Source: an uncultured Clostridia bacterium (GTDB lineage Bacteria > Bacillota > Clostridia > Oscillospirales > Oscillospiraceae). Taken from it: a DNA stretch of 45,611 bases. Below the pieces are notes generated by a model that saw only the letters and a list, made by a program, of their open reading frames with translations, did not search any database and was not told the origin of the DNA. Position numbers and translations under genes: made by a program. This document shows, one piece after another, positions 18,696 through 25,014 of the stretch. The stretch lies in the NCBI GenBank assembly GCA_947365965.1, contig CANAZG010000015.1, forward strand, positions 1 through 45,611, given 5' to 3'. Each line of letters begins with the position of its first letter. The first letter of the stretch is position 1.

Positions 18696-18985
18696 AGGGA
18701 GTCTTCTCTGACCAGCCCTCTGATACCACGCCGCCCGTCCGCGAAGTGCAGCAGGAAATCTGACTCCCAGCTGGTTTTGAAATATAAGCCTCGGATTCCC
18801 ACGGGACTGACATGGCAGTAAAGTTCTTCAGACAGAGGTACTCCCGCCTCATAACTCTCCACCCAGGGTTGCTTTTCCAGACATTTAGCGTAATCTCTTG
18901 CTGCCGGCGAGTGTAGGCAAACCATCCCTCCATTTTTCTTGCTATAAAATTGGATGTCCCTGGTTTTCCGCCCTGCTCGTTCCAT
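18605..18985 (-). pseudogene. TnsA-like endonuclease remnant (Tn7-type)
   Basis: AGGAGG (18995-19000 on the plus scale) precedes ATG 18985 by 9 bases, so the upstream TTG start is less likely. The 126-residue product resembles the short TnsA N-terminal-domain proteins of gut Firmicutes: HSPAARDYAKCLEKQPWVESYEAG, then WESDFLLHFADGRRGIR (the D-F-x(n)-DG core of the nuclease fold) and LEFSRRYWAATDIDEWK. In Tn7-like elements TnsA cuts the 5' ends of the transposon together with TnsB. The last four residues (QLLP) come from the antisense of the neighbouring lipoprotein gene, so the true end is lost at about 18619. No tnsB, tnsC or tniQ follows. Identification rests on pattern memory, not a search. 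Confidence 0.55.
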
Positions 18986-19519
18986 TTCTTTAAGCCTCCT
19001 CAAATATCAAAATCTCGTTTGAATTCCCCCAAATTTTTCTGCGATTTTGTGACCGAAGGGAAATTTCTCTGAGATATTGCCGTTTCTGACCGGCATAATC
19101 TCCGGAAATATCAAAATCTACCATCATAATCTCGTAAAAAATCGAATTATTCAGAGCTACTATGTAAGCGTCTTTTTTAAAACGCACTGTTTGTCTGAGA
19201 ATTTTGTCCTTTTGTCTGTCGAGAGATGTCCATTTTTCGCATGGATTCCAACTTCAAAAAACTCAATTTCTGCAACTTTTTCCCCCATTTTCCTCTGCTT
19301 GTCCGCCCCCGTTCTTTTTCCCTTTCAGGGGGGGAGCCTTCGCAGCCACGTTTCCCAATCAATGACCCGCTCGTTTTCCCGGATATCAGCCCTTTCAGGG
19401 GGAATCTATGGGGAGAGTTTCAAGCAAGACGTTGCGTTTTTTTGCTAAAATTCCATACTTTTTAGTGCAAATTCAGCTTGTCCCGGCGTGAGAGTGGGAG
19501 GATTTTCGAAGGGTGAACA

Positions 19520-19578
19520 GGGAGAAATTTAGGGACTTTTTCTCCGAAGCATCCCCCCTGAAAGGGAGAAAATTGGGG
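19520..19578 (+). repeat. Direct repeat, copy 1
   Basis: About 59 bases containing TTTAGGGACTTTT, CGAAGCATCCCCC and CTGAAAGGG in that order. The same order recurs at 19880-19938 with a few substitutions, and a shorter copy lies at 19811-19848. Confidence 0.65.
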
Positions 19579-19810
19579 AGTGTTCGGGGCGGTTTAGGGG
19601 AGAAATGAGGCAAAAATAGGACGTTTTTAAGCACTAGCGGCACCCTTCGCAGCCACATTCCCCCAGTAATTTCCCGGCCTTCCCCCTTGTTTTCTTCCTT
19701 TTTAGAACGTCCGATAGGCAGAATTTATACCAAAAACCAGACGGTTCCGTTCAAAATTGGAGCCTTTCCGGGGGGAATCATCACCTGCGCAGGGCAGGAG
19801 GAAGGGGTTT

Positions 19811-19848
19811 TTCAGGGGGATTTTAGAGTATTTTGTCTCGAAGAATCG
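19811..19848 (+). repeat. Direct repeat, partial diverged copy
   Basis: This 38-base segment aligns to the first two-thirds of the repeats at 19520 and 19880 (GATTTTAG, then CTCGAAGAATC) with several changes. Confidence 0.45.
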
Positions 19849-19879
19849 GCCTTGCTCGGGGAGGTTTTTGGGGTAAGAC

Positions 19880-19938
19880 TGGGGAGAATTTTAGGGACTT
19901 TTATTTCGAAGTATCCCCCTGAAAGGGCCTGAAATGGG
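19880..19938 (+). repeat. Direct repeat, copy 2
   Basis: This copy matches 19520-19578 closely (GAATTTTAGGGACTTTT, TTCGAAGTATCCCCC, TGAAAGGG). The motif CCCTTTCAGGGGG, the inverse of its end, also occurs at about 19320 and 19390, so the repeat end is present in both orientations. Confidence 0.65.
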
Positions 19939-19963
19939 GTGACGACAGGGGGAAAATGGGTAC

Positions 19964-20000
19964 AAAAAAGGGCCCGCAGCGATTTGCTGCGAGCCCTTTT
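19964..20000 (-). terminator. Terminator of the rplJ-rplL operon
   Basis: On the minus strand a GC-rich stem (positions 19986-19996 with 19970-19980, one mismatch, 5-base loop) is followed directly by TTTTTT. It lies 64 bases after the rplL stop. Confidence 0.85.
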
Positions 20001-20063
20001 CAGGGTCATCATTCGAGAGACATCATGCTCGTCTTAAAAAAGACGTTATCACGTGGAAACTGC

Positions 20064-20438
20064 TTACTTCAGCTCCACCTTGCCGCCGGCCTCCTCGACC
20101 TTCTTCTTCAGCTCCTCGGCCTCGTCCTTGCCCAGACCCTCCTTCAGAGCCTTGGGAGCGCCCTCGACCACAGCCTTGGCCTCAGCCAGACCCAGGCCGG
20201 TGATCTCGCGGACAACCTTGATGACCTTGATCTTGGCGGCGGCGTCAAAGCCGGCCAGAATCACGTCAAACTCGGTCTTCTCCTCAGCGGCAGGGGCGGC
20301 GGCACCAGCGGCGGGAGCGGCCATAGCGGCGGCGGAAACGCCAAACTCCTCCTCCAGAGCGTGAACCAGCTCGCTCAGCTCCAGAACGGTCAGAGCCTTT
20401 ACTTCCTCAATCATAGCGGTGACTTTCTCGCTAGCCAT
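20064..20438 (-). CDS. rplL: 50S ribosomal protein L7/L12
   Basis: The 124-residue protein is full length for L7/L12. It has the N-terminal dimerisation helix ([29 protein letters not shown]), an Ala/Pro-rich hinge (about 37-52), and the conserved C-terminal domain ([40 protein letters not shown]). It forms the ribosomal stalk that recruits translation GTPases. AGGAGGT precedes the ATG. It lies 61 bases downstream of rplJ in the usual order and ends before a strong terminator. Confidence 0.98.
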   Translation of the reverse strand: MASEKVTAMIEEVKALTVLELSELVHALEEEFGVSAAAMAAPAAGAAAPAAEEKTEFDVILAGFDAAAKIKVIKVVREITGLGLAEAKAVVEGAPKALKEGLGKDEAEELKKKVEEAGGKVELK

Positions 20439-20499
20439 TGTTAGGTACCTCCTAATAATTTTTCAATAAATATAGAATATTTCAGGGAAATGCTGCCGC

Positions 20500-21030
20500 T
20501 TACTCGGCGGCGGGGGCGGCCTCCTCGGCAGGAGCACCCTGCTTCTCGGCGATCTGCTTGAGTACGCAGGCCAGACCGGAAATGGGGGCCAGCATGGTAC
20601 CCAAAACCTGGGCCTGGAGCACGGGCAGCGGGGGGATGTTGGCCAGGGCCAGCACCTCGTCCAGGGGCATGGCCTTGCCGTCCATGAAGCCGCCCTTGAT
20701 CTCGAACCGTCCGTCGATCTTCTTGGCGAAGTCGTTGATGACACGGGCGGGGGCCACGGGATCGTCCTGGCAGATGGCCACGGATGTGGTGCCGTTGAGC
20801 AGACTGTCCAGCTCGTTCATGCCGCAGTTATTCACGGCGAAGCGCAGCAGGGTGTTCTTCACCACGGCGTACTCCACATTGTTCTTGCGCAGCTCGGCGC
20901 GCAGAGCGGTGTCCTCGGCCACAGTGATGCCCTTGTAGTCCACCAGCACACCGGCGGCGGCGTTCTGGAGCTTGTTGGTCAGATCGGCCACAATGGCCTG
21001 CTTCTCGCTCAGAACCTTTGCGTTAGGCAT
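20500..21030 (-). CDS. rplJ: 50S ribosomal protein L10
   Basis: The start is ATG 21030 behind GGAGGT; the frame is open further upstream only through the leader. The 176-residue protein shows L10 features: EKQAIVADLTNKLQNAAAGVLVDYKGITV, RAELRKNNVEYAVVKNTLLRFA, and a C-terminal helix with an Ala/Glu-rich end for binding L7/L12 dimers. In many bacteria rplK and rplA lie upstream; here the promoter and leader are immediately upstream and the next gene is on the other strand, so rplJL is its own unit. Confidence 0.97.
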   Translation of the reverse strand: MPNAKVLSEKQAIVADLTNKLQNAAAGVLVDYKGITVAEDTALRAELRKNNVEYAVVKNTLLRFAVNNCGMNELDSLLNGTTSVAICQDDPVAPARVINDFAKKIDGRFEIKGGFMDGKAMPLDEVLALANIPPLPVLQAQVLGTMLAPISGLACVLKQIAEKQGAPAEEAAPAAE

Positions 21031-21064
21031 TCTTGGTTTCACCTCCATTAGATTTTGCTTTGGG

Positions 21065-21192
21065 AAATCGGTGCGTTCAAGAACGGAAAACGGTCCCCGC
21101 GCTTTTGACGCAAGGACCGTGCTAATCATAACGATCGGCAATCCTCGGCAGGACTTACGGGGCAAACCCCACCTGCTGTCTTTGGAACGCGA
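21065..21192 (-). promoter_or_regulatory. Ribosomal protein L10 leader
   Basis: The transcribed region between the promoter and rplJ carries the L10-leader pattern: AAGACAGCAGGTGGGG, a GGGGTTTGCCCC hairpin, CCTGCCGAGG, then a hairpin of GCACGGTCCTTGCG with GCGGGGACCG. In Firmicutes such leaders bind L10-L12 and give feedback control. Edges are approximate. Confidence 0.75.
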
Positions 21193-21197
21193 GGATC

Positions 21198-21226
21198 ATT
21201 ATAGCGGATAAAACGCCGTTTGTCAA
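21198..21226 (-). promoter_or_regulatory. Consensus sigma-A promoter for rplJL
   Basis: On the minus strand TTGACA (21221-21226), a 17-base spacer and TATAAT (21198-21203) match the consensus at all twelve positions, as expected for a strongly expressed ribosomal operon. Confidence 0.9.
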
Positions 21227-21286
21227 CCGAATCGTGAGTTTTTTTCATGAATTTTGTATAACGCTCCCTCCCCGCCAAAAACCCGG

Positions 21287-21314
21287 TTGCGCCCCGCCGA
21301 AAACCTGCTATAAT
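21287..21314 (+). promoter_or_regulatory. Promoter of the flavodoxin-family gene
   Basis: TTGCGC (21287-21292), a 16-base spacer and TATAAT (21309-21314) lie 35 bases before the start codon. Confidence 0.6.
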
Positions 21315-21349
21315 GGGAAACAGATTATGCGCAAGAGGAGGACGCGACT

Positions 21350-21970
21350 ATGAAGGTACTGCTGCTCAACGGCAGCCCCCACGAGCGGGGCTGCACCTAC
21401 ACCGCCCTGGATCAGGTGGCCCAGGCCCTGGCGGAGGAGGGCCTGGAGACGGAGATCCTCTGGCTGGGCAGGGACGCCACCGCCGGCTGCGCCGGCTGCG
21501 GGGCCTGCCGCCAGTTGGGCAAGTGCGTCCACGACGACGTGGTCAACGTGGCTGCGGAGAAGGCCCGGACCTGCGACGGTCTGGTGGTGGGCTCCCCTGT
21601 CCACTACGCCGCCGCCTCCGGCCAGATCACCTGCGCCCTGGACCGACTCTTCTACTCCGCCGGCGCCGCGCTGCGCCTCAAGCCCGCCGCCGCCGTGGTC
21701 AGCGCCCGCCGGGCCGGAACCACCGCTGCCCTGGACCAGCTGAACAAGTACTTCTCCATCAACCAGATGCCCGTGGTCTCCTCCCGCTACTGGACCATGG
21801 TCCACGGCAACACCCCCGATGAGGTCCGCCAGGATGAGGAGGGCATGGCTGTCATGACCACCCTGGGCCGGAACATGGCCTGGCTCGTCAAGTCCATCGC
21901 CGCCGGCCGGGAGGCGGGTATTCAGCTCCCCGCCCCGGTTCCGCCGGCCCGGACCAACTTTATCCGCTGA
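21350..21970 (+). CDS. Flavodoxin-family NAD(P)H-dependent oxidoreductase
   Basis: The 206-residue protein begins with the FMN phosphate-binding loop of this family (LLLNGSPHERGCTYTALD). It then has the C-x-G-C-x-x-C-x(n)-C-x-x-DD pattern (CAGCGACRQLGKCVHDDV, about residues 47-64) and GSPVHYAAASGQ, which binds the isoalloxazine ring. Such proteins are cytoplasmic FMN reductases, possibly with an iron-sulfur site made by the Cys cluster. AGAGGAGG precedes the ATG. It stands alone under its own promoter and converges on tatD. The physiological substrate cannot be told from the sequence. Confidence 0.85.
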   Translation: MKVLLLNGSPHERGCTYTALDQVAQALAEEGLETEILWLGRDATAGCAGCGACRQLGKCVHDDVVNVAAEKARTCDGLVVGSPVHYAAASGQITCALDRLFYSAGAALRLKPAAAVVSARRAGTTAALDQLNKYFSINQMPVVSSRYWTMVHGNTPDEVRQDEEGMAVMTTLGRNMAWLVKSIAAGREAGIQLPAPVPPARTNFIR

Positions 21971-21976
21971 GCCGCA

Positions 21977-22008
21977 AGGCGCCGCCTCCCTGTCGGGAGA
22001 CGGCGCCT
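21977..22008. terminator. Hairpin between convergent genes
   Basis: A 14-position stem with one mismatch (AGGCGCCGCCTCCC with GGGAGACGGCGCCT, loop TGTC) sits between the flavodoxin-family gene and tatD. There is no T-tract on either side, so its role as terminator is uncertain. Confidence 0.5.
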
Positions 22009-22023
22009 CGCAGTATCGTGAGA

Positions 22024-22785
22024 TCACGGGATGGCGAAAAACCGCTTCCCGTTCTCCAGGGTGATCCGGGCGCACTCCTCGTAGGAGAGCCCCTTCACCT
22101 CCGCCAGCTTCTGGCAGATGTGGCAGAGGTTACCCGAGTGGTTCCGCCGCCCCCGCACCGGCGTCGGGGACATGTAGGGGCTGTCGGTCTCGATCATCAG
22201 CCGGTCCATGGGCACGGCCTGGGCCGCCTCCAGGGCACGGCGGGCGTTCTTATAGGTGAGCACCCCGGTGAAGGAGATCATCCATCCCAGCCCCACCAGC
22301 TCCCGGGCCATCTCCGCGCTGCCGGAGAAGCAGTGGAACACCCCCCGCACCCCGGGAAACTCCCGGACCACAGCCAGTGCGTCGGCGTGGGCCTCCCGGT
22401 CGTGGACGATCACCGGCTTTCCCAGCTCCTGCGCCAGAGCCATCTGGTCCCGGAACACCCGGCGCTGGAGGTCCCGGGGCGGGTTCTCCTCCCAGTAGTA
22501 GTCCAGGCCGATCTCGCCGATGGCCACGGTTCTGGGGTTCCGGGCCAGATCCCGGATATCGTCCAGACTGCCGTCGCAGGGGGCGCAGTTTTCCGGGTGC
22601 CAGCCCACGGCGGCGTAGAGAAAGGGGTATTGGCCCGCCAGCGCCAGGGCCGCCCGGGAGCTTCCAGGGTCACAGCCCGGGTTCACCACCAGGGAGACGT
22701 CCTGGGCCGCCAGACTGGCCAGGAGGGCGTCCCGGTCCTGGTCAAACTCCGGGGCGTCGTAGTGGGCGTGGGTGTCAAAGAGCAT
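22024..22785 (-). CDS. tatD: TatD family metal-dependent hydrolase
   Basis: The 253-residue protein has every TatD metal-site element: THAHYD (residues 5-10), a Glu in IGEIGLDYYW, VIVHDRE, FHCFSG, and ETDSPY with its catalytic Asp. TatD proteins are cytoplasmic 3'-5' DNA exonucleases/deoxyribonucleases. AGGAGG precedes the ATG. It is downstream of rpsR but separated by a hairpin. It is full length for the family. Confidence 0.93.
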   Translation of the reverse strand: MLFDTHAHYDAPEFDQDRDALLASLAAQDVSLVVNPGCDPGSSRAALALAGQYPFLYAAVGWHPENCAPCDGSLDDIRDLARNPRTVAIGEIGLDYYWEENPPRDLQRRVFRDQMALAQELGKPVIVHDREAHADALAVVREFPGVRGVFHCFSGSAEMARELVGLGWMISFTGVLTYKNARRALEAAQAVPMDRLMIETDSPYMSPTPVRGRRNHSGNLCHICQKLAEVKGLSYEECARITLENGKRFFAIP

Positions 22786-22829
22786 GTCTTTCGGCCTCCT
22801 GTATGATTGATCGCCGCAGAGATGGAAAA

Positions 22830-22859
22830 CAGCGGCATGATGGGTTCATCATGCCGCTG
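22830..22859 (-). terminator. Terminator after rpsR
   Basis: A perfect 13-bp stem (22830-22842 with 22847-22859, 4-base loop) on the minus strand is followed by GTTTTCC-like sequence (TTTTCC). It lies 33 bases after the rpsR stop and may let part of the transcripts continue to tatD. Confidence 0.65.
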
Positions 22860-22891
22860 CTCTTTTCACAGCAACGCCGCTGAGGCGTCTC

Positions 22892-23146
22892 TTACTCGGT
22901 CACGTAGGGCAGCAGAGCGATCTGACGGGCCCGCTTGATGGCCTCCGTCAGCTGCCGCTGGTGCATGGCACAAGTGCCGGTGGTTCTGCGGGGCAGGATC
23001 TTGGAGCGCTCGGAGATGAAGCGGCGCAGCTTGGCCGCATCCTTGTAGTCGATATACTCGCACTTATCCACGCAGAACTGGCAGACCTTCTTCCGCTTCC
23101 GGGGAGCGCCGGAGCGGGCAGGCCTATTTTCACGTTCCATAGCCAT
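22892..23146 (-). CDS. rpsR: 30S ribosomal protein S18
   Basis: The 84-residue protein has the S18 core ([59 protein letters not shown]). The CxxC-x(n)-C arrangement marks the zinc-containing form. AGGAGGAA precedes the first ATG with good spacing. It is the last gene of the rpsF-ssb-rpsR operon; S18 binds S6 on the ribosome platform. Confidence 0.97.
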   Translation of the reverse strand: MAMERENRPARSGAPRKRKKVCQFCVDKCEYIDYKDAAKLRRFISERSKILPRRTTGTCAMHQRQLTEAIKRARQIALLPYVTE

Positions 23147-23209
23147 GGTACTATTTCCTCCTGTCAGAATATGGCGGTCAGAACCGCCCTTCAGGGCCGT
23201 GAGCCCGGT

Positions 23210-23731
23210 TTAGAACGGCACGTCGCCGTCCTCCTGATTGGCGATGATCGCCTCAAATCCGGGGCCGTCCGCCGTAGGCGCGCCGTAGCCGCCGCCGAGG
23301 GACCCCTGACTCTCGCTGCCGTAGGCGCTCTGTGCGCCGCCGCCATAGGGGGCGGCAGCCGGCATGCCGTAGGGCGGGGGGGAGCCGTAGCTGTCGCCGC
23401 CGCTGTCCCGCTTGCTGTCGCCGAAGTAGACGTTGTCCGCCACCACCTCGGCGCTGCGGCGATTGTTGCCATCCCGATCCTTCCAATCTCGGATCTGGAG
23501 CCGGCCCTCCACCACGGCCATGCGGCCCTTGGTCATATACTTGCAGACGAACTCCGCCGTCTGCCGCCAAGCGACCACATCGATAAAATCGGTATTCTTC
23601 TCGCTGGAGTCCTTGTTCTTGAAGTCACGGTCTACCGCCAGGGTGAAGCTGGTCACGGAGATTCCGGTCTGCGTGGTCCGCAGCTCCGGGTCCCGCACCA
23701 GGCGGCCCATGATGACAATGCGATTGAGCAT
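23210..23731 (-). CDS. ssb: Single-stranded DNA-binding protein
   Basis: The 173-residue protein has an OB fold at 1-105 (MLNRIVIMGRLVRDPELR, FIDVVAWRQTAEFV, GRLQIRDWKDRDGNNRR), a Gly/Ser/Pro/Tyr-rich flexible linker (about 110-160), and the acidic protein-binding tail EDGDVPF. It binds single-stranded DNA as a tetramer and recruits repair and replication proteins through the tail. AGGAGGG precedes the ATG. It lies between rpsF and rpsR, its usual place in Firmicutes. Confidence 0.97.
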   Translation of the reverse strand: MLNRIVIMGRLVRDPELRTTQTGISVTSFTLAVDRDFKNKDSSEKNTDFIDVVAWRQTAEFVCKYMTKGRMAVVEGRLQIRDWKDRDGNNRRSAEVVADNVYFGDSKRDSGGDSYGSPPPYGMPAAAPYGGGAQSAYGSESQGSLGGGYGAPTADGPGFEAIIANQEDGDVPF

Positions 23732-23745
23732 CTGGCACCCTCCTG

Positions 23746-24042
23746 TTAAGCGCCCTTGCAGACGATCATGGAGCGCAGAATGCCGTCGGTAATGCCCAGC
23801 ACACGGTCCAGCTCCTTGGGAAACGCGGAATCGCTGGTAAAGGACATGAGGACATAGTGCCCCTCAGTCTTGTAATCAATCGCGTAGGCCAGCCTGCGCT
23901 TGCCCCACTCCTCCACCTCGACAGCGGAGCCGTTCTGCTCAGCCAGGGTCTTGAACTTCTCGACCGTAGCGGCGACAGCCTCCTCGCCCAGGGCGGGATC
24001 AATGATATACACGACCTCATAGTTTTCTGTGATCTTTGCCAT
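23746..24042 (-). CDS. rpsF: 30S ribosomal protein S6
   Basis: ATG 24042 follows AAAGGAGGTG; the longer open frame lies in the leader. The 98-residue protein shows the S6 pattern (NYEVVYIIDPALGEE, EEWGKRRLAYAIDYKTEGHYVLM, ELDRVLGITDGILRSMIV). It pairs with S18 in the ribosome. It is the first gene of the operon. Confidence 0.97.
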   Translation of the reverse strand: MAKITENYEVVYIIDPALGEEAVAATVEKFKTLAEQNGSAVEVEEWGKRRLAYAIDYKTEGHYVLMSFTSDSAFPKELDRVLGITDGILRSMIVCKGA

Positions 24043-24066
24043 GGTTGCACCTCCTTTTGGACGAAT

Positions 24067-24096
24067 GGCCCCCACTCTCCGGTGGGAGCAAGGATA
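24067..24096 (-). promoter_or_regulatory. Candidate S6:S18-binding leader element
   Basis: In the rpsF leader a hairpin with stem CCCAC/GTGGG (minus strand) carries CCG at the loop edge (CCCACCGGAGAGTGGG). A CCG in a small hairpin or bulge is the known recognition feature of the S6:S18 leader motif of bacterial rpsF operons. The match is short. Confidence 0.4.
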
Positions 24097-24121
24097 TGCC
24101 CGCGAACACGCAAGCTATATA

Positions 24122-24149
24122 AGTATACTGTATATTTCAGAAAAGTCAA
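24122..24149 (-). promoter_or_regulatory. Promoter of rpsF-ssb-rpsR
   Basis: On the minus strand TTGACT (24144-24149), a 16-base spacer and TATACT (24122-24127) lie about 80 bases before the rpsF start. The -35 overlaps the last codons of queT. Confidence 0.7.
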
Positions 24150-24667
24150 GGGATTTCTCGGATTTTTTCCCCTTTTTTCGGAAAAACCCCGGTCTGTGTC
24201 AGCAGGGCCAGCAGGGGAAGGCCCAGGATACAGCACACCAGCAGCTCCGAGATCCCCACGGAGAGGGCGTTGAAGAGGAACACCCCCGGGAAGGCGGCGG
24301 TGAATCCGGCCTCGTACCAGGCCAGCAGCGCGCCTACGATCAGGCCGTTGCACAGCGCCGGGGGCAGGGGGGCCATCCACCTGCTTTTGCAGCGGGCGGT
24401 GAGGAGCCCGGCCAGCAGGGTTGCCAGGGAACCGAAGATCAGATCCGGCAGGCCGTAGGGGCTGAGAAGGTTGGCGAGAACGCAGCCCACAAACAGGCCC
24501 CAGGCGGTGGCAGGGCACAGAAAGGGCAGCACAGTGAGGGCCTCGGCGAACCGGAACTGGATCACGCCGAAGTTCAGGCCGAAGATGTTGCCGAAATAGC
24601 AGAGGACGACGTACAGCGCCCCCACCAGGGCAGAGAAGACGATGTCGCGCAGAGATGTGTTTTTCAT
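24146..24667 (-). CDS. queT: QueT-type queuosine precursor transporter (ECF S component)
   Basis: The start is ATG 24667 after GGAGG; the upstream part of the open frame is leader. The 173-residue membrane protein has about five to six transmembrane helices and the QueT signature (LRDIVFSALVGALYVVLCY, GVIQFRFAEALTVLPFL, GLFVGCVLANLLSPYGLPDLIFGSLATLLAGL). QueT is the substrate-binding unit of an energy-coupling-factor transporter for the queuosine precursor preQ1. It is read with its own promoter and a short structured leader that fits preQ1-type control. Confidence 0.88.
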   Translation of the reverse strand: MKNTSLRDIVFSALVGALYVVLCYFGNIFGLNFGVIQFRFAEALTVLPFLCPATAWGLFVGCVLANLLSPYGLPDLIFGSLATLLAGLLTARCKSRWMAPLPPALCNGLIVGALLAWYEAGFTAAFPGVFLFNALSVGISELLVCCILGLPLLALLTQTGVFPKKGEKIREIP

Positions 24668-24675
24668 GTGGTTTG

Positions 24676-24785
24676 CCTCCATTTTTTGTTTAGAGAACGG
24701 CCGGCCCCGGGAGCGGGAACCCGCTGCCGCCGAACGAACGCCGGCAGTTTTCTGCCGGCGCTTGGACTGGGTGTGGAAACCAGTC
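24676..24785 (-). promoter_or_regulatory. queT leader: candidate preQ1-type pseudoknot riboswitch
   Basis: The leader starts with a 6-bp stem (GACTGG/CCAGTC, plus coordinates 24780-24785 and 24765-24770) and a 9-base loop TTTCCACAC. Loop bases TTTCCA can pair with TGGAGG at the ribosome binding site (24676-24681) through six pairs, two of them G-U. A strong hairpin (GCCGGCAG/CTGCCGGC) and an A-rich tract (AAACAAAAAA) lie between. That is an H-type pseudoknot hiding the ribosome binding site, the logic of preQ1 switches, and queT is their usual target. The class (I, II or III) cannot be fixed by eye. Confidence 0.5.
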
Positions 24786-24792
24786 AAAATAG

Positions 24793-24821
24793 ATTATAGC
24801 ATATCCGCGCGGGTCTGTAAA
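24793..24821 (-). promoter_or_regulatory. queT promoter
   Basis: On the minus strand TTTACA (24816-24821), a 17-base spacer and TATAAT (24793-24798). The predicted transcript starts at about 24786, right at the first stem of the leader. Confidence 0.75.
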
Positions 24822-25014
24822 CGGTTTTTCTCGTTTCTCCTGTTCCCGCCCGTCCCGGCCCGGTTTATGGAAAAACATGGGCGTTTATTGGAATTTCCGC
24901 CGGATTTTGCGCCTGAAAAAAATATTTGAAAAATTTTTGCTTGGAAAAGAGGATTTTTGCATTTTTCGTTGTATACTGTAATAGGCTGAATTTAGCGTGG
25001 GGAGGTATGACCTG

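Larger units (their letters stand above)
19004..20063. other. Gene-free, repeat-rich accessory stretch
   Basis: I see no credible gene in this lower-GC stretch. Its right end is the rplL terminator (19964-20000). Between 19190 and 19235 there are four TGTC words within 45 bases (TTTGTCTG twice). From 19320 on it carries repeated G-tract motifs described separately. It could be the decayed end of the transposon that carried the TnsA-like gene, but no clear terminal inverted repeat or target duplication is visible. Confidence 0.5.

Noticed and set aside
18990-19187. A 65-codon minus-strand frame directly before the TnsA-like gene
   Set aside because: It has a GTG start without a ribosome binding site and an unremarkable translation; its end merely overlaps the ribosome binding site of the next gene.
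19320-19940. CRISPR array
   Set aside because: Copies are few, diverged, irregularly spaced and present in both orientations; there are no uniform spacers and no cas genes.
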